A DNA stretch of 64,000 nt from Mycobacterium sp. SMC-8 (GTDB taxonomy: Bacteria; Actinomycetota; Actinomycetes; Mycobacteriales; Mycobacteriaceae), in the NCBI RefSeq assembly GCF_025263565.1, contig NZ_CP079865.1, positions 3,224,001 through 3,288,000 on the forward strand. The letters are read 5' to 3'. Shown here piece by piece: positions 28,409 through 38,268 of the stretch. The position numbers and the translations under genes are program-made. Each line of letters opens with the position of its first letter. Position 1 is the stretch's first letter. The notes beneath the pieces were generated by a model. The model ran no database searches. It was given only the letters and a program-made list of their open reading frames with translations, and had not been told where the DNA came from.

Positions 28409-31400
28409 GTGGGGATGCGGCCCGCGGCGAGAATGCCGAGTCTGACCCGACGAAGCCGGGTTCTGATCGCCATCGCGATTGTCGTCGTGGTGTTGTTGCT
28501 GCTGGGCCCACGGCTCATCGACACCTATGTCGACTGGTTGTGGTTCGGCGAGCTCGGTTACCGGTCGGTGTTCACCACCCAGATCGTGACCAGGCTGGTC
28601 ATCTTCTTGGCTGCCGCGTTGGTCATCGGCGGTGTCGTGTTCGCGGCGCTGGCGCTGGCCTACCGCACCCGGCCGGTGTTCGTGCCGACCGCCGGCCCCA
28701 ACGACCCGGTCGCCCGCTACCGCACCGCGGTGATGGCGCGGCTGCGTCTGGTCGGGGTTGGCGTGCCGGTCGTGATCGGCTTGCTCGCCGGCCTGATCGC
28801 CCAGAACTACTGGCAGCAGGTGCAGCTGTTCCTGCATGGCGGCAGCTTCGGCGTCGCCGACCCGCAGTTCGGCATCGACCTCGGCTTCTACGCGTTCGAT
28901 CTTCCGTTCTATCGGCTCGTGCTGACCTACCTGTTTGCTGCGACGTTCCTGGCGTTCATCGCGAACCTGTTGGGCCACTACCTGTTCGGCGGTATCCGGC
29001 TGGCCGGCCGCAGCGGCGCGCTGAGCCGGGCTGCCCGCATCCAACTGATCACGCTGGTCGGCATCCTGATGCTGCTCAAGGCGGTCGCCTACTGGTTCGA
29101 CCGGTATGAACTGCTCAGCCACACCCGCAGCGGCAAACCGTTCACCGGCGCCGGCTACACCGACATCAACGCGGTGCTGCCGGCCAAGTTGATCCTGCTG
29201 GCGATCGCGGTGATCTGCGCGGCCGCGGTGTTCTCCGCGATCGTGCTGCGCGACCTGCGCATCCCGGCGATCGGTGTGGTGCTGCTGCTGTTGTCGTCAC
29301 TGATCGTCGGCGCGGGCTGGCCGTTGGTCGTCGAGCAGATCAGCGTGCGTCCCAACGCCGCGCAGAAGGAAAGTGAATACATCAGCCGCAGCATCGCGGC
29401 GACCAGGCAGGCCTACGGTCTGACCGACGAAGCGGTGGAATACCGCGACTATCCGGGCAACGCCGCCGCCACCGCGCAACAGGTGGCCGCCGACCGGGCC
29501 ACCACGTCGAACATCCGGGTGCTCGACCCGAACATCGTCAGCCCGGCGTTCACCCAGTTCCAGCAGGGCAAGAACTTCTACTACTTCCCCGACCAGCTGA
29601 ACATGGACCGTTACCGCGACGAGGGTGGCAACCTGCGCGACTACGTGGTCGCCGCGCGCGAGCTGAACCCCGACCGCCTGATCGACAACCAGCGCGATTG
29701 GATCAACCGGCACACCGTGTACACCCACGGCAACGGGTTCATCGCCTCGCCGGCCAACACGGTGCGCGGAATCGCCAACGACCCCAACCAGAACGGCGGC
29801 TACCCGGAGTTCCTGGCCAGCGTCGTGGGCCCCAACGGCGAGGTGGTCTCACCCGGCCCGGCCCCGCTGGCCCAGCCGCGTATCTACTTCGGCCCGGTGA
29901 TCGCCGGCACCGCCGCCGATTATGCGATCGTCGGCGAGAACGGCGCCCCGCGCGAGTACGACTACGAGACCAACACCGCCACCCGCAACTACACCTACAC
30001 CGGCAGCGGCGGTGTGCCGATCGGCAACTGGCTGACCCGGAGCGTGTTCGCCGCGAAGTACGCCGAACGCAACTTCCTGTTCTCCAACGTGATCAACGAG
30101 AACAGCAAGATCCTGTTCAACCGCGATCCGGCCAAGCGGGTGGAGGCGGTGGCGCCGTGGCTGACCACCGACACCGCCATCTATCCGGCGATCGTCAACG
30201 AGCGCATCGTGTGGATTGTCGACGGCTACACCACGCTGGACAACTACCCGTACTCGGAGCTGATGTCGCTGTCGTCGGCGACCACCGACTCCAACGAGGT
30301 GGCGCTGAACCGGCTGCAGCCCGACAAGCAGGTGTCCTACATCCGTAACTCGGTGAAGGCCACCGTCGACGCCTACGACGGCACCGTGACCCTGTACGCC
30401 CAGGATGAGCAGGACCCGGTGCTGCAGGCATGGATGAAGGTGTTCCCGGACACCGTCCAACCCAAGAGCGCGATCTCTCCGGAGCTGCAGGAGCACCTGC
30501 GCTATCCCGAGGACCTGTTCAAGGTGCAGCGCGCGCTGCTGGCCAAGTACCACGTCGACGACCCGGTGACGTTCTTCTCGACGTCGGACTTCTGGGACGT
30601 CCCGCTGGACCCGAACCCGACGGCCAGCAGCTACCAGCCGCCGTACTACATCGTCGCCAAAGACATTGCGCAGAACAGCAATTCGGCGTCATTCCAGCTG
30701 ACCAGTGCGATGAACCGGTTCCGTCGCGACTTCCTCGCGGCCTACATCAGCGCCAGCTCGGATCCCGAGACGTACGGCAAGCTCACGGTGCTGACGATTC
30801 CCGGGCAGGTCAACGGTCCGAAGCTGGCGTTCAACGCGATCAGCACCGACACCGCGGTCAGCCAGGACCTCGGTGTCATCGGCCGCGACAACCAGAACCG
30901 GATCCGGTGGGGCAACCTGCTCACGCTGCCGATCGGGCAAGGCGGGTTGCTCTATGTCGCACCGGTGTACGCGTCGCCGGGCTCCACGGACGCCGCGTCG
31001 TCGTACCCGCGTCTGATTCGCGTCGCGATGATGTACAACGACCAGATCGGTTACGGACCGACGGTGCGTGACGCGCTGACCGACCTGTTCGGCCCTGGGG
31101 CGGACGCCACCGCGACCGGGCCGGCGGCGACCGAACCGCCCGCCGGGCAGGCGTCCGAGAGGCCGCAGGCCAACAACAATCAGCAGCCGCCCGCGGCGCA
31201 GCCGAACCGTCCTGGTCAGGCGCCGGCGCCGCAACAGCCGGAGGTGCCGGCGGCGGTGCCGCCGAGCGGTCCGACCCAGCTGTCCGCGGCGAAAGCCACT
31301 GCGCTGCAGAATGTCAACGCGGCGCTGGACGCGCTGCGGGAAGCCCAGCGCAGCGGTGACTTCGCGCAGTTCGGCGAGGCGCTGGAACGCCTCGACGACG

Positions 31401-31429
31401 CGGTGAGCGAATACCAGTCGACGAACTGA
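28409..31429 (+). CDS. UPF0182 large membrane protein (Rv3193c family)
   Basis: 1006 residues. About seven transmembrane segments lie in the first 330 residues (for example [17 protein letters not shown] and [19 protein letters not shown]). A long soluble region follows, rich in Asn, Tyr and Asp (330-890), then a Pro/Gln/Ala-rich tail (about 895-950) and a short helical C-terminus. The family is widespread in actinobacteria and cyanobacteria and has no known function. It starts at GTG 28409 after a fairly AT-rich gap. The next gene begins 12 bp later and may share the transcript. Confidence 0.9.
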   Translation: MGMRPAARMPSLTRRSRVLIAIAIVVVVLLLLGPRLIDTYVDWLWFGELGYRSVFTTQIVTRLVIFLAAALVIGGVVFAALALAYRTRPVFVPTAGPNDPVARYRTAVMARLRLVGVGVPVVIGLLAGLIAQNYWQQVQLFLHGGSFGVADPQFGIDLGFYAFDLPFYRLVLTYLFAATFLAFIANLLGHYLFGGIRLAGRSGALSRAARIQLITLVGILMLLKAVAYWFDRYELLSHTRSGKPFTGAGYTDINAVLPAKLILLAIAVICAAAVFSAIVLRDLRIPAIGVVLLLLSSLIVGAGWPLVVEQISVRPNAAQKESEYISRSIAATRQAYGLTDEAVEYRDYPGNAAATAQQVAADRATTSNIRVLDPNIVSPAFTQFQQGKNFYYFPDQLNMDRYRDEGGNLRDYVVAARELNPDRLIDNQRDWINRHTVYTHGNGFIASPANTVRGIANDPNQNGGYPEFLASVVGPNGEVVSPGPAPLAQPRIYFGPVIAGTAADYAIVGENGAPREYDYETNTATRNYTYTGSGGVPIGNWLTRSVFAAKYAERNFLFSNVINENSKILFNRDPAKRVEAVAPWLTTDTAIYPAIVNERIVWIVDGYTTLDNYPYSELMSLSSATTDSNEVALNRLQPDKQVSYIRNSVKATVDAYDGTVTLYAQDEQDPVLQAWMKVFPDTVQPKSAISPELQEHLRYPEDLFKVQRALLAKYHVDDPVTFFSTSDFWDVPLDPNPTASSYQPPYYIVAKDIAQNSNSASFQLTSAMNRFRRDFLAAYISASSDPETYGKLTVLTIPGQVNGPKLAFNAISTDTAVSQDLGVIGRDNQNRIRWGNLLTLPIGQGGLLYVAPVYASPGSTDAASSYPRLIRVAMMYNDQIGYGPTVRDALTDLFGPGADATATGPAATEPPAGQASERPQANNNQQPPAAQPNRPGQAPAPQQPEVPAAVPPSGPTQLSAAKATALQNVNAALDALREAQRSGDFAQFGEALERLDDAVSEYQSTN

Positions 31430-31441
31430 CCATCGACGCCG

Positions 31442-34400
31442 GTGCGCTATCGGTTGCTCGGGCCACTGCAGGTGGTCCACGGGGGGAGCCCGATCGATGT
31501 CGGTCCGCGCAAGCAGCGGGCGGTGCTTGCCGCCCTGCTGCTGGCGCAGGGTCGGGTGGTGTCCACCGACCGGCTGGCTCACGCGGTATGGGGAGATGAC
31601 CTTCCGGCCAGCGTGACGGCCAGCCTGCAGGTGTACATCTCGAATTTGCGCCGGGCGCTGCGCGATTCGCAGATGGCGTCGCCCATCGTGCGTCAGCCGC
31701 CGGGCTATTACCTCGACGTCGGCCCCGACGAGGTCGACGTCGCGGTGTTCGCCGCGACGTGCGCCCGCGCGAGCGCCGCCATCGAGGGGGAGCGGTGGGA
31801 GGAGGCGCTGTCCGAGGCCGATGCCGCGCTGAGCCTGGTGCGGGGCGAGCTGCTCGAAGACATGGCCGACGCGGACTGGGTGCGCGAGGACGCCGCCCGT
31901 ATCGCCGAGATGCGCACCGAATGCGTGACCTGCAAGGTGACGGCGCTGCTGGCGTTGGGCAAGGTGCCGGCCGCGCTGACCGAGGTGTTGCGGCTGCGCG
32001 AACTCGATCCGCTCGCCGACCGGGGCTGCCGGCTGCACATGCTGGCGCTCTACCGCGCCGGGCGCGCGCACGAGGCGCTGGAGGTCTACGCCCGGCATGC
32101 GCGGTTGCTCGCCGATGAACTCGGCCTGGACCCCGGCTCCGAGCTCCGGGAACTGCACACCGCGGTGCTGCGACAGGCGCCCGAGCTCACCGGCTGGCCT
32201 CGCTCGCCGGAGTGGACGGGCGCGACGACGCTGCCGCAGCCCGAGGTGACGACGGCGCCGGCGGTTGTGGCCGACGCCGCGCCGCACCGCGCCCCGTTGG
32301 TGGGGCGTGACCGCGAATTGGCAACGGCGGCGGAGATGTTGGCCCGGGTCACCGCCGGGGCGGCGCGCTGGCTGGTGCTGTCGGGTCCACCGGGCATCGG
32401 CAAGACGAGGCTCGCCGAGGAGATCGCCGGGCTCGTCGACGCCGACGGCGGCGACGTGGTGTGGGTCAACTGCCCCGACGAGCGTGGTACCCCGCCGTGG
32501 TGGCCGATGCGTCACCTGGTCCGGGCGTTGGGGGCCGATGCCGACGAGGTGCTCGAGATCCCGCCGCATGCCGACCCCGACACCGCGAGATTCCTCGTCT
32601 ACGAACGCATTCAGCGGCTGCTCGAATCCGCGCCGCGACTGCTGGCCGTCGTCGTCGATGACGTGCAGTGGTCCGACACCACCTCGGCGGCCTGTCTGGC
32701 CTACATCGCAGGGGCCCTGCGCGACCACCCCATCCTGGTGATCGTCACGGTGCGCGACGGTGAGCACACGCCGGAGGTCGCGCGATTGCTCAGCACCGTC
32801 GCACGGGGCAAGGACAATCGGCTCATCGAGGTGCCGGCGCTGTCGTCGGAGGACGTCGCCACGCTGGCCAACGAGGTCGCCGAGGAGGCCGTCACCGCCG
32901 CCGAGGCCGCTGAACTCGCCGACCGCACCGGCGGCAACCCGTTCTTCGTCTCCGAGTATGCGCGCCTGCCCCGAGAAGAGCGCGCGGGCAGCGAGATTCC
33001 GCACGCCGTGCGCTCGGTGCTGGACCGCCGGCTGGCCGCGCTGGATCCGGCGGTGATGCAGGTGCTGCGCACCGCCGCGGTCATCGCCGACGTCCTCGAC
33101 TCCGTCACCGTCCCGCTACTGGCGCAGGCCACGGCGCTGGATCTGGACACCCTTGCCGACTATCTCGACGAGGCCGCCGACGAACGGATCATCGTCGCCT
33201 CCCACACCGGTGACGGGTACGTGTTCGCCCACGGCCTGCTGCGCGAGCAGTTGCTGACCGGGATGCCGGCGCTGCGTCGACAGCGGCTGCACGCCAAGGT
33301 CGCCGACGTGCTCGCCGACAGCGCCCTGCCGGATGCGCCGACCTGGCGCGCGCAGCACCTGGTGGCCGCGCAACCGCTGGCGGAGCCCGCCACGGTGGTG
33401 CAGGCCTGCCGAGTGGCGGCCGAACACGCCACTGCGCAGTGGAGTTCGGATATCGCCGCGCGATGGTGGCAGGCGGCACTGGACGCCTACGATCGTCTTC
33501 CGGTGTCCGAACGCGACGACGCGCAGCGGGACGGGCTGACCGTCGAACTGCTGGAGGCGCATTCGCGGGCCGGTCGCGGCCAGTTGGTGCTCGACAGCGT
33601 GCAGCGTTACCTGGGGGAGGCGTTGCGCACCGGTCGGGCCGCGAGCGCCGGGCGCGTGGCGAGTGCGCTGTTGCGGGCCAGCGGCGGATGGCCTTGGCTG
33701 GCACCGGGAAACGACCCCGGAGAGCTGCTGACCTTGCTGGCGCGGGCGGCGACGCTGTCGGAGGACGATCCGGCCTCGGCAGCGCGGGTGCTCTCAGCGC
33801 TGGCCGTGGGGCACTGCTACCACCCCGACGCGACGGTCGCGCCCGAACTGCTCGACCGGGCCGAGCGACTGGCCGAAGCCACCGGCGATCCGGATGTCAT
33901 CGCCGACGTCCTGACCGGCCGGCTGATCACCTTCTCCGGGGTGGCGACACTGAGCACCCAGTCACTGGAGTGGGCAGAACATCTGAACTCGTTGAGGCAC
34001 ACCAGGTCCCGCGAAGACGCGGTGATCGCGCATTCGGTGGCGACGATGGCGGCGATGAACCTCGGCGACGTCGAGGGCACCCGGCGCCATGTGCAGGCCG
34101 GTATCGCCGGTAGCGAGGAGCTGCAGCTGCCGGTGCTGCGCGCGCAGCTGCGGTGGATGGAGGCGGTGCTGGCGGTGTGGCACGGAGACTTCGCCGAAGC
34201 CGAACGGCACCATGCGATCGCGGCGCACGTGCACGAGCAGACCGAGCTGTACGAGGCGGGCAGCGGACTGCTGGCGCGGGCGACCCTGCTGCGCGAGCGC
34301 GGCGGACCCGTCGACCCCAGCTGGACCGACTTGGACGCTCGGCAGGCCGGCGGCCTGGGCATGGTCGGCGTGGTCCGGACCGGGGTGCTGACCTTGCTGA

Positions 34401-34867
34401 CCGGCCCGCAGGCCCGTGCCGAAGCGCTGGCCACCGTGCGGCAGTGGGCGCAGAAAACCGACCGGGCCCATATCTGGACGACGCTGGGCCATCATGCGCT
34501 GCTGGCACATCTGGCCGCCGACCACGATCTGAGGGAGTTCGCCGAACCTCTTCTGGCCCAGCTGGACCCGTATCGCGACCGGATTGCGGTGATCGGACAG
34601 GTCGGGATGGCCGGGCCGGTGGCGCTGGCGACCGCACGCCTGCGCGCGTTGCGCGGCGACAGGGCGGGCGCGCTCGAGGATCTGGCGGTGGCCCGCGGCA
34701 TCGCCGAGCGCACCGCCGGCGTCCCCGCGCTGCTGCGCTGCCGCCTGCTGGAGTACGAGCTGACCGACCCGTCGCCCGGGCGGGCGGCAGCCGCCGCGGC
34801 GCTGGCGGCAGAGGCCGCCCAGGTCGGCATGGCGGCGGTGGCGGCCGCGGCGTCGCGGCTGCGCTGA
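31442..34867 (+). CDS. SARP/BTAD transcriptional regulator with STAND ATPase
   Basis: 1141 residues. An OmpR-type winged helix (about 1-95: PRKQRAVLAALLLAQG, PASVTASLQVYISNLRRALR) is followed by a BTAD domain (about 95-240, DPLADRGCRLHMLALYRAGR, ADELGLDPGSELRELHTAVL). The AAA/STAND domain carries Walker A SGPPGIGKTRLAEE near 312 and a Walker B-like VVVDDVQWSD. The remaining half is helical, probably TPR-like repeats. Such AfsR/SARP proteins activate secondary-metabolism or other genes, often after ligand binding. The target is unknown. Start GTG 31442, 12 bp after the UPF0182 stop. Confidence 0.88.
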   Translation: MRYRLLGPLQVVHGGSPIDVGPRKQRAVLAALLLAQGRVVSTDRLAHAVWGDDLPASVTASLQVYISNLRRALRDSQMASPIVRQPPGYYLDVGPDEVDVAVFAATCARASAAIEGERWEEALSEADAALSLVRGELLEDMADADWVREDAARIAEMRTECVTCKVTALLALGKVPAALTEVLRLRELDPLADRGCRLHMLALYRAGRAHEALEVYARHARLLADELGLDPGSELRELHTAVLRQAPELTGWPRSPEWTGATTLPQPEVTTAPAVVADAAPHRAPLVGRDRELATAAEMLARVTAGAARWLVLSGPPGIGKTRLAEEIAGLVDADGGDVVWVNCPDERGTPPWWPMRHLVRALGADADEVLEIPPHADPDTARFLVYERIQRLLESAPRLLAVVVDDVQWSDTTSAACLAYIAGALRDHPILVIVTVRDGEHTPEVARLLSTVARGKDNRLIEVPALSSEDVATLANEVAEEAVTAAEAAELADRTGGNPFFVSEYARLPREERAGSEIPHAVRSVLDRRLAALDPAVMQVLRTAAVIADVLDSVTVPLLAQATALDLDTLADYLDEAADERIIVASHTGDGYVFAHGLLREQLLTGMPALRRQRLHAKVADVLADSALPDAPTWRAQHLVAAQPLAEPATVVQACRVAAEHATAQWSSDIAARWWQAALDAYDRLPVSERDDAQRDGLTVELLEAHSRAGRGQLVLDSVQRYLGEALRTGRAASAGRVASALLRASGGWPWLAPGNDPGELLTLLARAATLSEDDPASAARVLSALAVGHCYHPDATVAPELLDRAERLAEATGDPDVIADVLTGRLITFSGVATLSTQSLEWAEHLNSLRHTRSREDAVIAHSVATMAAMNLGDVEGTRRHVQAGIAGSEELQLPVLRAQLRWMEAVLAVWHGDFAEAERHHAIAAHVHEQTELYEAGSGLLARATLLRERGGPVDPSWTDLDARQAGGLGMVGVVRTGVLTLLTGPQARAEALATVRQWAQKTDRAHIWTTLGHHALLAHLAADHDLREFAEPLLAQLDPYRDRIAVIGQVGMAGPVALATARLRALRGDRAGALEDLAVARGIAERTAGVPALLRCRLLEYELTDPSPGRAAAAAALAAEAAQVGMAAVAAAASRLR

Positions 34868-34881
34868 ACGGCCCCGGTTTG

Positions 34882-34944
34882 TCGCGAAAGCGCCTTCACG
34901 GTAGTTCCCGCGCCGGATCCGCGACCGTGGTGGCGCTTTCGCGA
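34882..34944. repeat. Extragenic palindrome, 13-bp arms
   Basis: TCGCGAAAGCGCC (34882-34894) pairs perfectly with GGCGCTTTCGCGA (34932-34944), with an inner pair CACGGT (34898-34903) and ACCGTG (34924-34929). A long hairpin sits just after the SARP stop. It may end transcription or be a member of an extragenic repeat family. Confidence 0.65.
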
Positions 34945-35045
34945 GCGCGCGGCTGCCGCGGCCATTGCCCTCAGGCAGGCCGGAGAGGACGATGGGTTGG
35001 TCCGGCGGCGCCGCTGGGACGCTGCCAACGACGACGGAGGCAGAC

Positions 35046-35666
35046 ATGTATGCGCGTAGTTCAACAGTCCACGCGCGGTCCTCGGCGATCGACGCCGGGA
35101 TCACCTATATCCACGACACGGTGTGGCCCGCGCTGACCGAACTCGACGGCTACGTCGGTCTGTCGCTGCTGGTGGACCGCCAGTCGGGCCGCTGCATCGT
35201 GACCACGGCGTGGGAATCGGAGACGGCGATGCACGCCAGCCGGCGCGTTGCCGACGAGTACCGCAACCGCGCCGCCGAGATCCTCGGTGGCAGCCCCACG
35301 GTCGACGAGTGGGAGATCGCCGCGCTGCACCGCGACCACCGCTCGGCACCCGGCGCCTGCGTGCGGGTCACGTGGGCCCGCGTCGCTCCCAAAGGCGCGG
35401 AACGCGCCATCGATGGCTTCCGGCTGGCCACCATCCCGGCGCTGGAGGAAATGGACGGCTTCTGCAGTGCCAGCCTGATGGTCGACCGCGATTCGGGATT
35501 CGGTGTCGCGTCGCTGACGTTCGACAGCGCCGAGGCGCTGCGGCACAACCACGCCGCGATCGACGCGCTCGAGAAGGCCGCGGTGCGCGAGGCCGGGGCC
35601 GAGGTGCTTGACGCCTGCGACTGCGACCTGGTGCTGGCACATCTGCGGGTGCCGGAGATGGTCTGA
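35046..35666 (+). CDS. Two-domain ABM/ferredoxin-like fold protein
   Basis: 206 residues from ATG 35046 with GGAGG at 35035-35039. There are two similar halves, each with an antibiotic-biosynthesis-monooxygenase-like stretch: LDGYVGLSLLVDRQSGRCIV with AWESETAMHASR, and MDGFCSASLMVDRDSGFGVA with TFDSAEALRHNH. It looks like an internal duplication of an ABM (dimeric alpha-beta barrel) domain. Monooxygenase activity is not shown. It lies in the same direction between the SARP gene and an FAD oxidase, and may be regulated by the SARP protein. Confidence 0.72.
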   Translation: MYARSSTVHARSSAIDAGITYIHDTVWPALTELDGYVGLSLLVDRQSGRCIVTTAWESETAMHASRRVADEYRNRAAEILGGSPTVDEWEIAALHRDHRSAPGACVRVTWARVAPKGAERAIDGFRLATIPALEEMDGFCSASLMVDRDSGFGVASLTFDSAEALRHNHAAIDALEKAAVREAGAEVLDACDCDLVLAHLRVPEMV

Positions 35667-35860
35667 CAGCGCGCGCGTGAGAACGCGTACAGGCCGCGAT
35701 TTGCGGCAGTGCGCGCCGTTTGCGACGTCGTAGCGCGGGCGAACTCCCTGGTCGCGCGGTAAATTCCGCTTGGATTTTTCTTGGTGTTCTCGGCCAAGCG
35801 GTCGCCAAGGCCGCTCGGTGATGCTTGTCCGCGACACGAAGCATCCGAGAAAGGACTCCG

Positions 35861-37249
35861 ATGACCGTACCGACCGACCTGAGCCGCGACGAGGCGCTGC
35901 GCACCCTGCGCGACCAGGTCGCCACCCATGTGGCGCTGCCCGGCGAGCCGGGCTACGAGCGATGCGTGCCGTGGAACGTGGCCGCACCGGTCGACCCGGC
36001 CGCGGTGGTGTTGGCGACCTCGGCCGAGGACGTCGCCGGCACGGTCAGGTTTGCCGCGACGCACGGGTTCACCGTCACGGTGCAGGCGACCGGCCACGGC
36101 GCGGTCGGGGTGGGGTCCGGCACCATCCTGGTGCTGACGGCGGCGATGAAGCACTGCGAGGTCGACGTCCTCAATCGCACGGTGCGGGTGGCGGCGGGGG
36201 CACGCTGGCAGGACGTCATCGATGTCGCGGCCCCGCACGGCCTTGCGCCGCTGTGCGGTTCGGCGCCCGGGGTCGGCGTGGTGGGGTATCTGACCGGCGG
36301 TGGGATCGGTCCGCTGGTCCGCACTGCGGGGCTGTCGTCGGATCACGTCCGGGCGTTCGACGTGGTGACCGGTGAGGGACAGCTGTTGCGCGCCACCCCT
36401 GATGAGAACGCGGATCTGTTCTGGGGCCTGCGCGGCGGCAAGGCCACCCTCGGTATCGTCACCGCGGTCGAGATGGACCTGCTACCTATTCCTGAGTACT
36501 ACGGTGGCGCAGTGTTTTTCGACGGTGCCGCGACGGCTGAGGTGCTGCACGCCTGGCGCGCGTGGAGTGTCGGACTGCCCGAGACGGTGAACACGTCGAT
36601 CGCGGTGCAACAGCTGCCGCCGTTGCCGGGCGTGCCCGCACCGCTGGCCGGTCGCATGACGGTCGCGGTTCGATACACGGCCGTCGGTGATTTCGCCGAT
36701 GCGGAGAGGCTGCTCGCGCCGATGCGGGCGGCCGCGACCCCGATCCTGGACAACATCGGGGTGCTGCCGTACGCGGCGATCGGGGCCGTGCACGCCGACC
36801 CGGTGGACCCGATGCCCATCAACGAGGACCAGGCGCTGCTGTCCGAGTTGCCGGCCGAGGCGATCGACGCGCTGCTGGCAGTCGCGGGGCCCGGCTCGGG
36901 CTCCCCGCAGGTGCTCGTCGAGTTGCGGTTGCTCGGGGGAGCGCTGGCCCGTGAGCCGCAGCACCGCAGCGCGTTCTGCCATCGCGACGCGGCGTTCTCG
37001 CTCGCGGTGATCGGGGCACCGATGCCGGAGAACGCAGCCGTGGTGGTCGAGCACGCCCGCGCGGTGACGGCAGCTGTGGCGCCGTGGGCCACCGGCGGGC
37101 AGATGCCGAACTTCGCGCCGTCCTATGACCCGGCCCGCCCGGCGCGGGTGTACAACCAGGACACGCTGCACTGGCTGGCTGCCCTCGCCGACCGATACGA
37201 CCCCGCCGGTGTCCTGGCCACCGGCCAGGTGATCCGCACACCCCGGTAG
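35861..37249 (+). CDS. FAD-linked oxidase (PCMH/BBE type)
   Basis: 462 residues from ATG 35861 (MTVPTDLSRDEAL). A PCMH-type FAD domain spans about 35-205: ATGHGAVGVGSG holds the His likely to bind FAD covalently, and FWGLRGGKATLGIVTAVEM is the conserved flavin strand. A berberine-bridge-enzyme-like end is seen in YNQDTLHWLAALADRYDPAG. Enzymes of this group oxidise alcohols, sugars or alkaloids with O2. The substrate here is unknown. The 194-bp gap upstream holds no gene that I can see. It is the last protein gene before the tRNA. Confidence 0.85.
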   Translation: MTVPTDLSRDEALRTLRDQVATHVALPGEPGYERCVPWNVAAPVDPAAVVLATSAEDVAGTVRFAATHGFTVTVQATGHGAVGVGSGTILVLTAAMKHCEVDVLNRTVRVAAGARWQDVIDVAAPHGLAPLCGSAPGVGVVGYLTGGGIGPLVRTAGLSSDHVRAFDVVTGEGQLLRATPDENADLFWGLRGGKATLGIVTAVEMDLLPIPEYYGGAVFFDGAATAEVLHAWRAWSVGLPETVNTSIAVQQLPPLPGVPAPLAGRMTVAVRYTAVGDFADAERLLAPMRAAATPILDNIGVLPYAAIGAVHADPVDPMPINEDQALLSELPAEAIDALLAVAGPGSGSPQVLVELRLLGGALAREPQHRSAFCHRDAAFSLAVIGAPMPENAAVVVEHARAVTAAVAPWATGGQMPNFAPSYDPARPARVYNQDTLHWLAALADRYDPAGVLATGQVIRTPR

Positions 37250-37260
37250 ACGCCCCCTTG

Positions 37261-37324
37261 CCGCGAGCGTGCGTGTCTGCGGCCGCCACGCCGTGAGAAA
37301 GCCGGAGAAAGCGCACGCTCGCGG
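37261..37324. repeat. Extragenic palindrome, perfect 13-bp arms
   Basis: CCGCGAGCGTGCG (37261-37273) and CGCACGCTCGCGG (37312-37324) are perfect inverted repeats around a 38-base loop. This element is between the FAD oxidase stop and the tRNA gene. Its design resembles the palindrome at 34882-34944. Confidence 0.7.
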
Positions 37325-37395
37325 GAGGCCGACAGTGGCGTTGAGCAGGCGATTTGGAGCCGAAGCAACCGCCCCGGTAACGTAGCGTTCACCAT

Positions 37396-37472
37396 CGCGG
37401 GGTGGAGCAGCTCGGTAGCTCGCTGGGCTCATAACCCAGAGGTCGCAGGTTCGAATCCTGTCCCCGCTACCA
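37396..37472 (+). tRNA. Initiator tRNA-fMet (CAU)
   Basis: 77-base tRNA with encoded CCA (37470-37472). The cloverleaf is complete: acceptor CGCGGGG/CCCCGCT with position 1 unpaired, D-arm, anticodon CAT, T-arm GGTTCGAATCC. Three G:C pairs in the anticodon stem (GGG ... CCC) and the mismatch C1:U72 are marks of an initiator tRNA. The gene is intact. A hairpin terminator and an accessory region follow, so the 3' end may be an attachment site. Confidence 0.96.
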
Positions 37473-37475
37473 GGT

Positions 37476-37511
37476 AAAACGGCCCTCGGAGGTAACTCCG
37501 GGGGCCGTTTT
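37476..37511 (+). terminator. Terminator of the initiator tRNA
   Basis: The sequence from 37476 (AAAACGGCCC start) to 37511 (GGGCCGTTTT end) folds into a 16-bp stem with the loop GTAA. The T-rich end makes it a classical intrinsic terminator 3 bases beyond the CCA. Confidence 0.85.
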
Positions 37512-37686
37512 CATTGGCTTTAGGAACACTTTTGGGAACATTAGCTTGCCTAATAGTTGAAGCGCTGCGGTCCGTAGACACTGCAGGATGGGTTTGGAGT
37601 GTTAGTACGGAACACGTGAGGGTGGTGCCCGACCACGGAGTTCCGGTGTGCGACTCGTCGAATTCCGCGGAATCCGTATTCTCGCC

Positions 37687-38238
37687 CTAGAGTTCGATAC
37701 CGTTGTCAACCGATTGGCTGCGCGACCTTTCGCGCACAGATCGAGGATGCGTCTTCATGGTCTGCTGTTGTCGGTAATTCTCGCGCAGGCCCGCAAGGCG
37801 TTGGGCCGTGTGTTCGAGAAGCTTGGTGACCCGATGTGTTGGTCGAGCAGCGGAGTTCTGTGCGGCGAGATTGAGCGCGGTAGTCGGCCGGTCGTCATTC
37901 TGGAGCGCCATCGCCATAAGCATCGTTGCCGAGTGCTTTTCGGTACCACGGACAAGCGCGGCAGCATCGTCTCGTGATCTGCCGTATTCAGACTCGCTGG
38001 CACGTTCGCAGAGATAGACGTTGTTTACCTCACGGCCGCGCGTCATAGCTACGTAGAGCAAGGAACGTGTGGTGTTCTCGCGAAGAATGGCGTGGGTTGA
38101 GTCAGCGGTAGACCCCTGAGCGCTGTGCACAGTGACGGCGTACCCGAGACTGACACTGTTTCGGACGTAGTCTCTCTCGAAGATCGCGCGGGCACCATCG
38201 TCCACACGCACCGCAGCCAACCGGTTCGACGCAGGACC
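37687..38238 (-). pseudogene. C-terminal fragment of a MobF-type conjugative relaxase/helicase
   Basis: Only the end of a TraA/TrwC-type relaxase-helicase remains. It carries helicase motif V (YAVTVHSAQGSTAD) and motif VI (LLYVAMTRGREVNN), preceded by the typical ASNRLAAVRVDDGAR. Homology stops near 38233 and the frame hits a stop at once, so the N-terminal relaxase (HUH) and most of the helicase are missing. It begins about 175 bp from the tRNA terminator. It is the scar of an integrative conjugative element, and no integrase remains. There is no credible start for the fragment. Confidence 0.75.
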
Positions 38239-38268
38239 TTTGCGTCATCAGTTTGAGGCGTTCGTTAG

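Noticed and set aside
37512..37686. Possible remnant of an integrase next to the tRNA
   Set aside because: The sequence is less GC-rich and has short repeats such as GGAACA, but no integrase motif can be read in any frame.
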